Shown in pieces: positions 1-6,956 of a DNA stretch of 17,341 bases. Source of the DNA: Betaproteobacteria bacterium (GTDB taxonomy: Bacteria > Pseudomonadota > Gammaproteobacteria > Burkholderiales > SG8-39); the NCBI GenBank assembly GCA_009693345.1, contig SHXL01000039.1:1-17341 (forward strand), given 5' to 3'. The position numbers and the translations under genes were made by a program. Position 1 is the first letter of the stretch. Every line of letters starts with the position of its first letter. The notes beneath the pieces were generated by a model. It saw nothing but the letters and a program-made list of their open reading frames with translations. It was not told the origin of the DNA and searched no databases.

Positions 1-952
1 GGCCGATCTCGAATACGCCGATCGGACCGTTCCAGACGATGGTTCCGGCCCCGCCGAGTATCCGTGCCAGCGCTGCCGCGCTTTTCGGACCGATGTCGAG
101 GATCATGTCGTCCGCCGCGACGCCGCGCACATTCGTCACGTGCTCCCGCGCGCGGGCCGACATCTCGGTCGCCACCACCACGTCCTCGGGCAAAGGTATC
201 TCGGTCATCTTCATGATGTTCCTGGCTTCATTCGTCAAATCTTTTTCAGCCAAAGACCTGCCTACTTCAAACCCGGACGCAAGCAGGAACGTATTCAGGA
301 TGCCGCCGCCCAGGATCAGCCGGTCCACCTTCTTCGCCAGCGCCGCCAGAAGCGGCAGCTTGGTGGAGACTTTTGATCCCGCGACGATCGCGACCAGCGG
401 GCGCTTGGGATTGGCGAGCGCCCGGGTCAGTGCATCGAGTTCCGCGGCCATGAGCGGGCCGGCGCAGGCAATATCAGCGAACTTCGCGGCGCCATGCGTG
501 GTCGCCTCCGCCCGGTGCGCGGTGCCGAAGGCGTCATTGACGTAAACATCGCAGAGCGCCGCAATTTTCCTGGAAAGCTTCTCGTCGTCCGCTTTTTCGC
601 CGGCGTTGAAGCGGCAGTTTTCGAGCAGCACGACTTCTCCGGGTTTTACCGGAACGCCTTCAATCCAGTTTGCAAGCAATCTGACCTCAAAACCCAGAAT
701 CTCACCCAAACGCCCTGCAATCGGCGCGAGCGAATCCTTCTTGTCGAAGATCCCCTCCCTGGGTCTTCCCAGATGGGACGTCACCATCACCGCGGCGCCC
801 TTGTCGAGCGCCAACCGGATCCCCGGGACGGAAGCCCGGATGCGCGTGTCGTCGGTGATGTTGCCGGCTTCGTCCTGCGGGACGTTCAGGTCGGCCCGGA
901 TGAAGACCCGCTTGCCGGGCAGCTCGAGGTCGGCGAGCCGTTTGAACTTCAC
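1..952 (-). CDS. pgk: Phosphoglycerate kinase, N-terminal 317 residues (cut by window edge)
   Basis: This enzyme interconverts 1,3-bisphosphoglycerate + ADP and 3-phosphoglycerate + ATP in glycolysis, gluconeogenesis and the Calvin cycle, in the cytoplasm. Reading the minus strand from 952 gives a continuous frame to the window edge with RADLNVP at about residues 19-25 and SHLGRP at 59-64, both substrate-binding signatures of the family, and later LENCRF, VNDAFGTAHR and IVAGSKVSTK. The start is GTG at 952, with a G-rich ribosome binding stretch directly upstream. The only in-frame upstream ATG (976) is followed at once by a stop, so GTG is the best start. About 75-80 residues, including the nucleotide-binding GGGD region, lie outside the window. 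It begins 10 bases after the gap stop, so it is the third gene of a tkt-gap-pgk operon. Confidence 0.95.
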   Translation of the reverse strand, partial: MKFKRLADLELPGKRVFIRADLNVPQDEAGNITDDTRIRASVPGIRLALDKGAAVMVTSHLGRPREGIFDKKDSLAPIAGRLGEILGFEVRLLANWIEGVPVKPGEVVLLENCRFNAGEKADDEKLSRKIAALCDVYVNDAFGTAHRAEATTHGAAKFADIACAGPLMAAELDALTRALANPKRPLVAIVAGSKVSTKLPLLAALAKKVDRLILGGGILNTFLLASGFEVGRSLAEKDLTNEARNIMKMTEIPLPEDVVVATEMSARAREHVTNVRGVAADDMILDIGPKSAAALARILGGAGTIVWNGPIGVFEIG

Positions 953-962
953 TGCCCCGCCC

Positions 963-1976
963 TCATTTCGCTACATGCAGCGCGACAGCGACGTCCAGCA
1001 TGCGATTGGAGAAGCCCCACTCGTTGTCATACCAACTCGCCACTTTCACCAGCGTTCCGCCGGAGACTTTGGTGAGTTGCGAATCCACGATCGAGCTGGC
1101 CGGGTTGTGGTTGAAGTCGGAGGACACCAGCGGCTCCGCGCAGTATTCAAGGATGCCCTTCAGGTCCGATTCGGCAGCCTGCTTCAGCGCCTGGTTGACT
1201 TCCTCGGCGCTGGTGGCCTTCTTCGCGACGAAACTCAGGTCCACAACCGATACATTGATGGTCGGCACGCGGATCGCGTAGCCGTCCAGCTTGCCGTTCA
1301 GGTGCGGCAGCACCAGGCCCACCGCGGCAGCGGCGCCGGTCTTGGTCGGGATCATGTTCATGCTGGCCGAGCGAGCGCGCCGCAGGTCGGAGTGGTAGAC
1401 GTCCGTCAACACCTGGTCGTTGGTGTAGGAATGCACCGTGGTCATGAGACCGGAGACGACGCCGATCCGGTCATCGAGCGCCTTCACCAGCGGCGCGAGG
1501 CAATTGGTGGTGCAGGAAGCGTTCGAGATCACCGTGTCGCTCGCCTTCAACGACTGATGGTTGACGCCATACACCACGGTGCGGTCCACGTCCTTGTCGC
1601 CGGGCGCCGAAATAATCACTTTCTTCGCGCCGGCCGCGAGGTGCGCGCCGGCCTTCGCCTTGCTGGTGAAGAGGCCAGTGCACTCGAGCACCACGTCCAC
1701 GCCCAGCGCCTTCCAGGGCAGCTTCGACGGATCGCGCTCAGCAACCACCTGAATGTCCTGGCCGTTGACCTTCATCGCATTGCCGCTGACTTCCACCGTC
1801 CCCTTGAAGCGGCCGTGCGCGGTGTCGTACTTGAGCAGGTGCGCGTTGGTCTTCGCATCCCCCAGGTCGTTGATGGCGACGAACTGCAGATCGTGCTTCG
1901 CCTTGCTCTCGTGGAACGCGCGCAGGATGTTCCTGCCGATGCGGCCGAAGCCGTTGATGGCAACCTTGATCGTCAT
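963..1976 (-). CDS. gap: Glyceraldehyde-3-phosphate dehydrogenase, type I (337 aa)
   Basis: This enzyme oxidatively phosphorylates glyceraldehyde-3-phosphate with NAD+ to 1,3-bisphosphoglycerate, in the cytoplasm. The N terminus has the Rossmann motif INGFGRIGR (residues 7-15) and an Asp in the IND segment at about residue 37, which fits NAD rather than NADP preference. The catalytic site SNASCTTNC puts the nucleophile at Cys155, with the partner His182 in TVHSYT. Near the C terminus is SWYDNEWGFSNR. The length matches the family. The ATG at 1976 overlaps the tkt stop as ATGA, and an AAGGAG ribosome binding site lies inside the tkt 3' end at 1986-1991. The open frame continues upstream antisense to nothing useful and inside tkt, so longer versions of this frame are artefacts. 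Translational coupling to tkt is likely. Confidence 0.97.
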   Translation of the reverse strand: MTIKVAINGFGRIGRNILRAFHESKAKHDLQFVAINDLGDAKTNAHLLKYDTAHGRFKGTVEVSGNAMKVNGQDIQVVAERDPSKLPWKALGVDVVLECTGLFTSKAKAGAHLAAGAKKVIISAPGDKDVDRTVVYGVNHQSLKASDTVISNASCTTNCLAPLVKALDDRIGVVSGLMTTVHSYTNDQVLTDVYHSDLRRARSASMNMIPTKTGAAAAVGLVLPHLNGKLDGYAIRVPTINVSVVDLSFVAKKATSAEEVNQALKQAAESDLKGILEYCAEPLVSSDFNHNPASSIVDSQLTKVSGGTLVKVASWYDNEWGFSNRMLDVAVALHVAK

Positions 1977-3970
1977 GGGACTACGCTCCTTGCAACCTTG
2001 ACCACGTTCTCCGGCGTGAAGCCGAAGTGCTTGAATAACTCGGGCGCCGGCGCCGACTCGCCGAAGCGGTCGATGCCGACCACTGCGCCTTCCAGCCCCA
2101 CGTACTTCCGCCAGAAATCGGTCACGCCCGCTTCGATCGCGATGCGTCGAACGCCCGGGGTGAGTACCGAATCCCGGTACTGCTGCGGCTGGCGATCGAA
2201 GACCGATGTGCAGGGCATCGATACAACCCGGACTGGAAAATCGAGCAGCTTCTGCGCCGCGAGCGCCAGCTGCACCTCGGATCCGGTGGCGAGCAGGATT
2301 GCCTTCGCGCCCGGCGCGTCTGCCAGGACATAGCCGCCTTTTTGAATCTGGTCTACAACACCATCTTGCCTTTTCTCGAAAGGTAAATTCTGTCGGGAAA
2401 GAAGCAAGGCAGTCGGCCCGTTCTTGCGTTGAATCGCGGTCGTCCAGGCGACCGCCGTCTCCATCGCGTCGCAGGGGCGCCAGACGTCGAGGTTCGGGAT
2501 CAGGCGCAACGAGGATGCATGCTCGATCGGCTGGTGCGTCGGCCCGTCTTCCCCCAGGCCCAGCGAATCGTGCGTGAAGACGTAGATGGTGCGTATCCCC
2601 ATGAGCGCCGCCATGCGCAGCGCGTTGCGCATGTAATCGGAGAACACGAGGAAGGTGCCGCCGTAGGGAATGAACCCGCCGTGCAGCGCGAGGCCGTTCA
2701 TGATCGCGCCCATGCCGAACTCGCGCACGCCGTAGAAAAGGTAGTTGCCGCCGCCTTCCTTTCCAATCGGCCTGGTCGCCTTGACCATCGTCAGGTTGGA
2801 GCCGGCCAGGTCCGCCGAGCCGCCGACCAGTTCGGGCAGCGCGGGAACCAATGCCTCGAGCGCATTCTGCGACGCCTTGCGGGTAGCAATTGTTTCCGCT
2901 TTTGCCGTTACATCTTTGAACAATGAATCGATCACAGACGAAAAACCCGGCGGCAATGCGCCCGAAACCCGTCGCAGGAACTCTTGCGCCAGCTCCGGAT
3001 TCGCCTTTTCGTAAGCCGAGTAGATCCGCTTCCAGCGCCGCTCGGCGCGCTTCCCCTTGTCCTTGGCATCCCAGCCCTGCCTGACATCGTCGGGAATCTC
3101 GAACGGAGCGTGCTTCCAGCCGATCGCCTCGCGCGCCGCCGCGATTTCCTTTTCGCCCAACGGCGCGCCGTGCGCGCCGCCGGTGTTCGCCTTGGCCGGC
3201 GCGCCCTTGCCGATGATGGTGCGGGCGCAGATCAGGGAGGGCCGCGCGGTTTCCCGCTTGGCCTTGCGCAGCGCGCGATCGACCGCGTCGATGTCGTGCC
3301 CATCGACATTGGGAATCACCTGCCAGCCGTAGGACTCGAAGCGGCGGCGCACGTCGTCGGTGTACCACTGCTTGATGTTGCCTTTCTCCGAGTCGATCGA
3401 GATGCCGTTGTCGTCGTAGACCGCGATCAGCTTGCCCAGGCCGAGCGTGCCGGCCAGCGCACAGGCCTCGTGCGAGACGCCTTCCATCATGCAGCCGTCG
3501 CCGAGGAAGGCGTAGGTGCGGTGGTCGACGATCTCGTGCCCCGGCCGGTTGAACTCCGCCGCCAGCAGCTTCTCGGCGATCGCCATGCCGACCGCGTTAG
3601 AGATGCCCTGGCCAAGCGGGCCGGTGGTGGTCTCCACCCCGGGCGCGCAGCCGTATTCCGGATGCCCCGGGGTCTTGGAGCGCAGCTTCCGGAAGCGTTC
3701 AAGCTCCCCCATCGGCAGGTCGTAGCCGGTGAGATGCAGCAGGGAATACAGCAGCATCGAACCGTGCCCGTTGGAGAGCACGAAGCGGTCGCGGTTCGGC
3801 CAGGCCGGATTGGCGGGGTTGTGCGACAGGTTGCGGTGCCACAGCGCGACCGCGATCTCGGCCATGCCCATCGGCATCCCGGGATGACCCGAATTTGCCG
3901 CCTGCACTGCGTCCATCGCCAACGCGCGCAGCGCATTTGCCATATCGCGTTCCGGTGCTGGCGAAATCAT
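1973..3970 (-). CDS. tkt: Transketolase (665 aa)
   Basis: This thiamine-diphosphate enzyme moves two-carbon ketol units between sugar phosphates in the pentose phosphate and Calvin pathways. The N-terminal domain has SGHPGMPMG (27-35), SNGHGSMLLY (66-75), GPLGQG (117-122) and the diphosphate-binding GDGCMMEG (157-164) followed by YDDNGISID. The pyrimidine domain has GVREFGMGAIMNG, with the cofactor-activating Glu, and TFLVFSDYMR. The C-terminal domain has LLATGSEVQLAL. The start chosen is ATG 3970, giving 665 residues, close to the 663 of E. coli TktA, and aligning just before the ANALRALAMDAVQ block. An ATG at 3943 is the alternative. A TTG at 3997 sits on the promoter -10 region and is unlikely. 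It is the first gene of the tkt-gap-pgk operon and is divergent from nudC. Confidence 0.97.
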   Translation of the reverse strand: MISPAPERDMANALRALAMDAVQAANSGHPGMPMGMAEIAVALWHRNLSHNPANPAWPNRDRFVLSNGHGSMLLYSLLHLTGYDLPMGELERFRKLRSKTPGHPEYGCAPGVETTTGPLGQGISNAVGMAIAEKLLAAEFNRPGHEIVDHRTYAFLGDGCMMEGVSHEACALAGTLGLGKLIAVYDDNGISIDSEKGNIKQWYTDDVRRRFESYGWQVIPNVDGHDIDAVDRALRKAKRETARPSLICARTIIGKGAPAKANTGGAHGAPLGEKEIAAAREAIGWKHAPFEIPDDVRQGWDAKDKGKRAERRWKRIYSAYEKANPELAQEFLRRVSGALPPGFSSVIDSLFKDVTAKAETIATRKASQNALEALVPALPELVGGSADLAGSNLTMVKATRPIGKEGGGNYLFYGVREFGMGAIMNGLALHGGFIPYGGTFLVFSDYMRNALRMAALMGIRTIYVFTHDSLGLGEDGPTHQPIEHASSLRLIPNLDVWRPCDAMETAVAWTTAIQRKNGPTALLLSRQNLPFEKRQDGVVDQIQKGGYVLADAPGAKAILLATGSEVQLALAAQKLLDFPVRVVSMPCTSVFDRQPQQYRDSVLTPGVRRIAIEAGVTDFWRKYVGLEGAVVGIDRFGESAPAPELFKHFGFTPENVVKVARSVVP

Positions 3971-3997
3971 CTGGAAACTTATTCGAGGAAGGCGCAA

Positions 3998-4003
3998 ATT
4001 ATA
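3998..4003 (-). promoter_or_regulatory. -10 box of the tkt-gap-pgk promoter
   Basis: On the minus strand this reads TATAAT, a perfect sigma-70 -10 hexamer. Transcription would start near 3991, about 20 bases before the tkt ATG at 3970. No good -35 hexamer is visible at 16-18 bases spacing. It sits 14 bases from the opposite-facing TATAAT of nudC, so the two promoters must share or compete for the same DNA. Confidence 0.5.
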
Positions 4004-4017
4004 GCCAAGCGCTTTCC

Positions 4018-4023
4018 TATAAT
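4018..4023 (+). promoter_or_regulatory. -10 box of the nudC promoter, implying a leaderless start
   Basis: A perfect TATAAT lies only six bases before the nudC ATG at 4030. Initiation about seven bases after the hexamer would fall on or next to the A of the ATG, so the mRNA may be leaderless. No ribosome binding site exists upstream of the ATG, which agrees with that. The -35 region is not recognisable. Confidence 0.45.
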
Positions 4024-4029
4024 CCGATC

Positions 4030-4926
4030 ATGATTGAAATGCCTTTCACGAGTCCGCAGGGATTCGAAGCCGCCGTCGCCGCGCCTGCCGACACAGACCC
4101 TGCGTACTGGTTCGTCTTCAGGGCGGACCGCCTGCTGGTCGAGCTCGGGCCGCCCAGCCCGCGGCCTTCGGACGATCCCAGGGTGCCCGGCAGGGCCAGT
4201 TGGGCGAAGCTGCCGTTGCGAAAAAACAACAACCCCTTGTGGTTCGAGCCGGCCAGAACACTATATCTAGGGCATCTGGTCGGCACGGCCTGCTGGGCCG
4301 CCGAGGCCCCCGCAGACGCCGCCGCGCCGCCCGCGGGCATGGGCTGGGAGGGGCTGCGGGCACTTTTCTCGGTGCTGGACGATGCGCACTTCGCGCTCGC
4401 CGGCCGCGCCATCCAGTTGCTCGACTGGGATCGCAGCCACCACTACTGCGGCCGCTGCGGTACGCCTACAGAGGCAAAAGCCGAAGAGCGGGCGCGCGTC
4501 TGCCCGGCGTGCAATCTCTCGGCCTACCCGCGCCTCGCACCCGCGGTAATGGCGCTGGTGCGCCGCAGAGGCGAGATTCTCCTCGGGCGCAGCCCGCACT
4601 TTCCGCCCGGCATGTACAGCGCGCTGGCCGGCTTCGTCGAGCCGGGCGAGACTCTCGAGCAGTGCCTCGCGCGCGAAGTCGAGGAGGAAGTCGGCGTGAA
4701 GGTGTCGCGAATCCGCTACTTCGCGAGCCAGCCCTGGCCATTTCCAAATTCGCTCATGATCGCGTTCGTGTGCGACTGGGTGTCGGGCGAAATCCGGCCG
4801 CAAGCCGGGGAAATCGAGGCAGCTAACTGGTTCAAAGTATTGCATTTGCCAAAACTTCCGAGCAGAATCTCGATTGCGCGCAGGTTGATCGACGGGGTGG
4901 TCGAGGAAATGCGCGGCGAGGCGTGA
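4030..4926 (+). CDS. nudC: NAD(H) pyrophosphatase / RNA deNADding Nudix hydrolase NudC (298 aa)
   Basis: NudC hydrolyses NAD(H) to NMN(H) + AMP and removes NAD caps from RNA. All hallmarks are present: a four-Cys zinc ribbon (Cys140, Cys143, Cys158, Cys161), the Nudix box from Gly201 through REVEEEVGV (215-223), and the subfamily signature SQPWPFPNS (233-241), which separates NudC from other Nudix proteins. The start is ATG 4030. An in-frame ATG at 4039 is an alternative. The open frame extends further upstream, but that would run through both -10 boxes. It is a single gene, divergent from tkt, with 157 bases before speDE. Residues 88-105 form a low-complexity Ala/Pro stretch between the N-terminal domain and the rest, probably a linker. 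Confidence 0.96.
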   Translation: MIEMPFTSPQGFEAAVAAPADTDPAYWFVFRADRLLVELGPPSPRPSDDPRVPGRASWAKLPLRKNNNPLWFEPARTLYLGHLVGTACWAAEAPADAAAPPAGMGWEGLRALFSVLDDAHFALAGRAIQLLDWDRSHHYCGRCGTPTEAKAEERARVCPACNLSAYPRLAPAVMALVRRRGEILLGRSPHFPPGMYSALAGFVEPGETLEQCLAREVEEEVGVKVSRIRYFASQPWPFPNSLMIAFVCDWVSGEIRPQAGEIEAANWFKVLHLPKLPSRISIARRLIDGVVEEMRGEA

Positions 4927-5033
4927 ACAAAGCGCCGAGCAAAGCGAGCAAAACTCGCGTGAAACGGGGGCGTTGAAAAGAATTGAACGAATATAAAGAA
5001 AGTACGCCGAGAGGCGGACAAGACGAGGCGCGA

Positions 5034-5076
5034 CCTGAAAGAAGTCAAGGGCCGCGCCTTCTCTTTTTCAGGGGGG
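5034..5076 (+). promoter_or_regulatory. Leader hairpin overlapping the speDE ribosome binding site
   Basis: In the leader of the fusion gene, CCTGAA (5034-5039) pairs with TTCAGG (5067-5072). GAAG (5041-5044) pairs with CTTT (5063-5066, one G-U), and AAGG (5047-5050) pairs with CCTT (5057-5060) around the loop GCCGCG. One bulged A and a 2x2 internal loop interrupt the stem. The last bases of the 3' arm run into the G-rich ribosome binding site (5071-5076) eight bases before the ATG. The U-rich 3' arm also resembles an attenuator. A regulatory role is an inference. The rest of the 4927-5083 gap holds only a weak TATAAA at 4992-4997 and a small GCGAG/CTCGC hairpin at 4944-4958. Confidence 0.45.
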
Positions 5077-5083
5077 CACGGAC

Positions 5084-6343
5084 ATGAACGGTCTGCATCT
5101 CATCGGTGATTTGAGCGCTTGTCGTTGCGACCCGCAGCTGCTGCTCGATGGCAAACGCTTCGAAGCGGTTTGCGTGGAAATGGTTCGCGCGTCGGGCCTC
5201 ACGGTCATGGATGCCCGCTTCCACCAGTTCGAGAATTCCGGCTTCACCGGCGCGGTGGTGCTCGCGGAATCGCACCTCGCGATCCATACCTGGCCCGAGA
5301 AGCAGGGACTGACGCTGGATGTCTACGTCTGCAATTACCAGGCGGACAACTCCGCCAAGGCGCGCCAGCTGTTCGACGCGATCGTGGCCCATTTCCAGCC
5401 CGGCGAGATCGCGCGCCACGAGGTCGACCGTGGCGAGCACCTGCTGATGGAGCCGCTCAACGAATCCACCGGCTTCTACATCAAGGCCGCCCGCCAGGTG
5501 GGCGAGTGGCAGACCAAGTACCAGAAGCTGCAGGTCTATGACACGCCGCACTATGGCCGCATTTTCCGCCTCGACGGGTACAACATGACCTCCGAGCGCG
5601 AGGAGTTCGTCTATCACGAGAACCTCATCCACCCTACACTCACCGCGCATGCGGCGCCAAGGAAAGTACTGATCGTGGGCGGCGGCGATGGCGGCTCATC
5701 CGAGGAGGCGCTCAAGCACCCCTCGGTCGAGCAGGTCACGATGTGCGAGATCGACGAGGAAGTGGTCAGGATCGCGAAAGAGCACTTCTTCGCGGTGCAC
5801 CGCGGCGTCTTCGACAACCCGAAGCTGCGCGTGCTGATCGGCGACGGCATGAAATTCATCCGCGAGACGGCCGAGCGTTTCGACCTGATCGCGCTGGACC
5901 TCAACGACCCGATGGGGCCGGCCGAGGCGCTGTACTCGGCGGAGTTCTTCCAGCAGTGCCGCGCCGCGCTCGCCCCGGGCGGCGCGCTAGTGCTGCACAT
6001 CGGCGCGCCGGTGGCGCGGCCCGAGCGCGTGGCGGAACTCGCCCAGCGCGTCAACGGGATTTTCCGCAGCGTGCGGCCGTACACCATGTACATCCCGCTC
6101 TACGGCGCGCAGTGGGCGATGGCCGTGTGCTCGGACAAGCTCGATCCCAAGTCGCTCACCGCGGACGAGATCGACCGCCGCATCGAGCACAGGAAGCTCC
6201 AGGACCTCAGGTTCTACAACGGCGAGACCCACGAAGGCGTGTTTGCGCTGCCCAACTTCATCCGCGACCTCGTCAACCCGCCACGCCTCAAGCAGCAGGC
6301 CCGCGGCCGCAGGCTCGGGGTCGTGCGAGCGGCCGCCAAGTAA
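5084..6343 (+). CDS. speDE: Fused S-adenosylmethionine decarboxylase - aminopropyltransferase (SpeD-SpeE, 419 aa)
   Basis: The protein combines two successive steps of polyamine synthesis. Residues 1 to about 125 are a class 1b SpeD. ESHLAIHTWPE contains Ser63, which should self-cleave to the pyruvoyl cofactor, with His68 and Cys83 (in VYVCN) as processing and catalytic residues, at the same positions as in the Thermotoga enzyme. Residues about 135-400 are a spermidine-synthase domain: LDGYNMTSEREEFVYHE (163-179), the SAM-binding GGGDGGSSEE (199-208), CEID (221-224), GDGMKF (253-258) and LDLNDPMGPAE (271-281) with the catalytic Asp. The usual DSTDP/DCTDP is DLNDP here, so the amine acceptor may not be plain putrescine. 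Self-cleavage at Ser63 would leave the transferase joined to the SpeD alpha chain. The ATG is supported by a GGGGGG stretch at 5071-5076. A terminator follows. Confidence 0.93.
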   Translation: MNGLHLIGDLSACRCDPQLLLDGKRFEAVCVEMVRASGLTVMDARFHQFENSGFTGAVVLAESHLAIHTWPEKQGLTLDVYVCNYQADNSAKARQLFDAIVAHFQPGEIARHEVDRGEHLLMEPLNESTGFYIKAARQVGEWQTKYQKLQVYDTPHYGRIFRLDGYNMTSEREEFVYHENLIHPTLTAHAAPRKVLIVGGGDGGSSEEALKHPSVEQVTMCEIDEEVVRIAKEHFFAVHRGVFDNPKLRVLIGDGMKFIRETAERFDLIALDLNDPMGPAEALYSAEFFQQCRAALAPGGALVLHIGAPVARPERVAELAQRVNGIFRSVRPYTMYIPLYGAQWAMAVCSDKLDPKSLTADEIDRRIEHRKLQDLRFYNGETHEGVFALPNFIRDLVNPPRLKQQARGRRLGVVRAAAK

Positions 6344-6365
6344 CTCCGCCTCCGCGATGGCCCAG

Positions 6366-6390
6366 ATGGCGTCTTCGGACGCCATTTTTT
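6366..6390 (+). terminator. Rho-independent terminator after speDE
   Basis: An 8-bp perfect stem (6366-6373 with 6378-6385) closes a TTCG tetraloop and is followed by a run of six T including the last stem base. It lies 23 bases after the speDE stop codon and isolates that gene from the downstream operon. Confidence 0.9.
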
Positions 6391-6417
6391 CGTCCGCCGC
6401 CGCCCGCATGAAGGGGC

Positions 6418-6423
6418 TAGAAT
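6418..6423 (+). promoter_or_regulatory. Possible -10 box for the VOC/hydrolase/transporter operon
   Basis: TAGAAT, one mismatch from TATAAT, sits eight bases before the ATG at 6432. If used, the transcript would start very near the ATG. There is no convincing -35 hexamer. The terminator directly upstream means that some promoter is needed in 6391-6431. Confidence 0.25.
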
Positions 6424-6431
6424 GTCCTCTC

Positions 6432-6956
6432 ATGGACATCAAATCTTTGCATCACGTTGCCTACCGCTGCAAGGACGCCAAGAAGACGGCGGATTTCTAC
6501 ACCAGGGTGCTCGGCCTTGAATACGCCATGGCGGTCTCCGAGGACCGGGTGCCCAGCACCGGCGAGAACCACCCGTACATGCACGTCTTTTTCCGCATGG
6601 ACGACGGCAGCTATGTCGCGTTCTTCGAACTTCCCGAGTCGCCCGAGATGGGCCGCGACGAGAAGACGCCCCTGTGGGTGCAGCATCTCGCCTTGCGCGT
6701 GGCCGATGAGGAAACCCTGATGCGGCGAAAAGCCCATCTGGAGTCTCTTGGCATCGATGTGCTCGGGCCGGTCGACCACACCATCTGCAAGTCCATCTAC
6801 TTCTTCGACCCGAACGGGCATCGGCTCGAGCTCGCGGTCGACACCACCACGCCCGAGATGGCAAAGCAGCTGTCCAGCGTGAGCGAGGCGATGCTCGATG
6901 AGTGGACCAAGACCAAGAAAGCCCCGCACCACGCGGATTGGGTGCACAAGAAGTGA
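6432..6956 (+). CDS. VOC-superfamily (glyoxalase/dioxygenase fold) protein, 174 aa
   Basis: This is a single-subunit vicinal-oxygen-chelate protein with two beta-alpha-beta-beta-beta modules. Candidate metal ligands are His8 (LHHVAY), Glu66 (FFELP), His85 (WVQHLALRV) and Glu133 (HRLELAV). Their spacing resembles the H5/E56/H74/E122 set of E. coli glyoxalase I. The DPNGHRLE segment is typical of the fold. The substrate cannot be told from sequence. Lactoylglutathione lyase, a ring-cleavage dioxygenase and an isomerase are all possible. The start is ATG 6432. An ATG at 6408 in frame has no ribosome binding site. The C-terminal 30 residues are polar and extend past the fold. Its stop overlaps the next gene's GTG by four bases, so it is coupled to the hydrolase and transporter and probably acts on the same compound. 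Confidence 0.85.
   Translation: MDIKSLHHVAYRCKDAKKTADFYTRVLGLEYAMAVSEDRVPSTGENHPYMHVFFRMDDGSYVAFFELPESPEMGRDEKTPLWVQHLALRVADEETLMRRKAHLESLGIDVLGPVDHTICKSIYFFDPNGHRLELAVDTTTPEMAKQLSSVSEAMLDEWTKTKKAPHHADWVHKK

Noticed and set aside
606..2333. Long plus-strand open frame of 575 codons opposite gap and tkt
   Set aside because: It lies entirely antisense to three well-recognised genes, is rich in Arg, His, Ala and Val as expected for shadow frames in GC-rich DNA, and matches no family I know.
3971..3997. TTG at 3997 as the tkt start
   Set aside because: It would place the start nearly on the -10 box and add nine residues that transketolases lack.
4944..4958. Hairpin after nudC (GCGAG/CTCGC) as a terminator
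   Set aside because: The stem has only five pairs and no T run follows.
5005..5016. CGCC-GAGA-GGCG mini-hairpin in the speDE leader
   Set aside because: Four base pairs are expected by chance in GC-rich DNA. The larger hairpin at 5034-5072 is the stronger signal.
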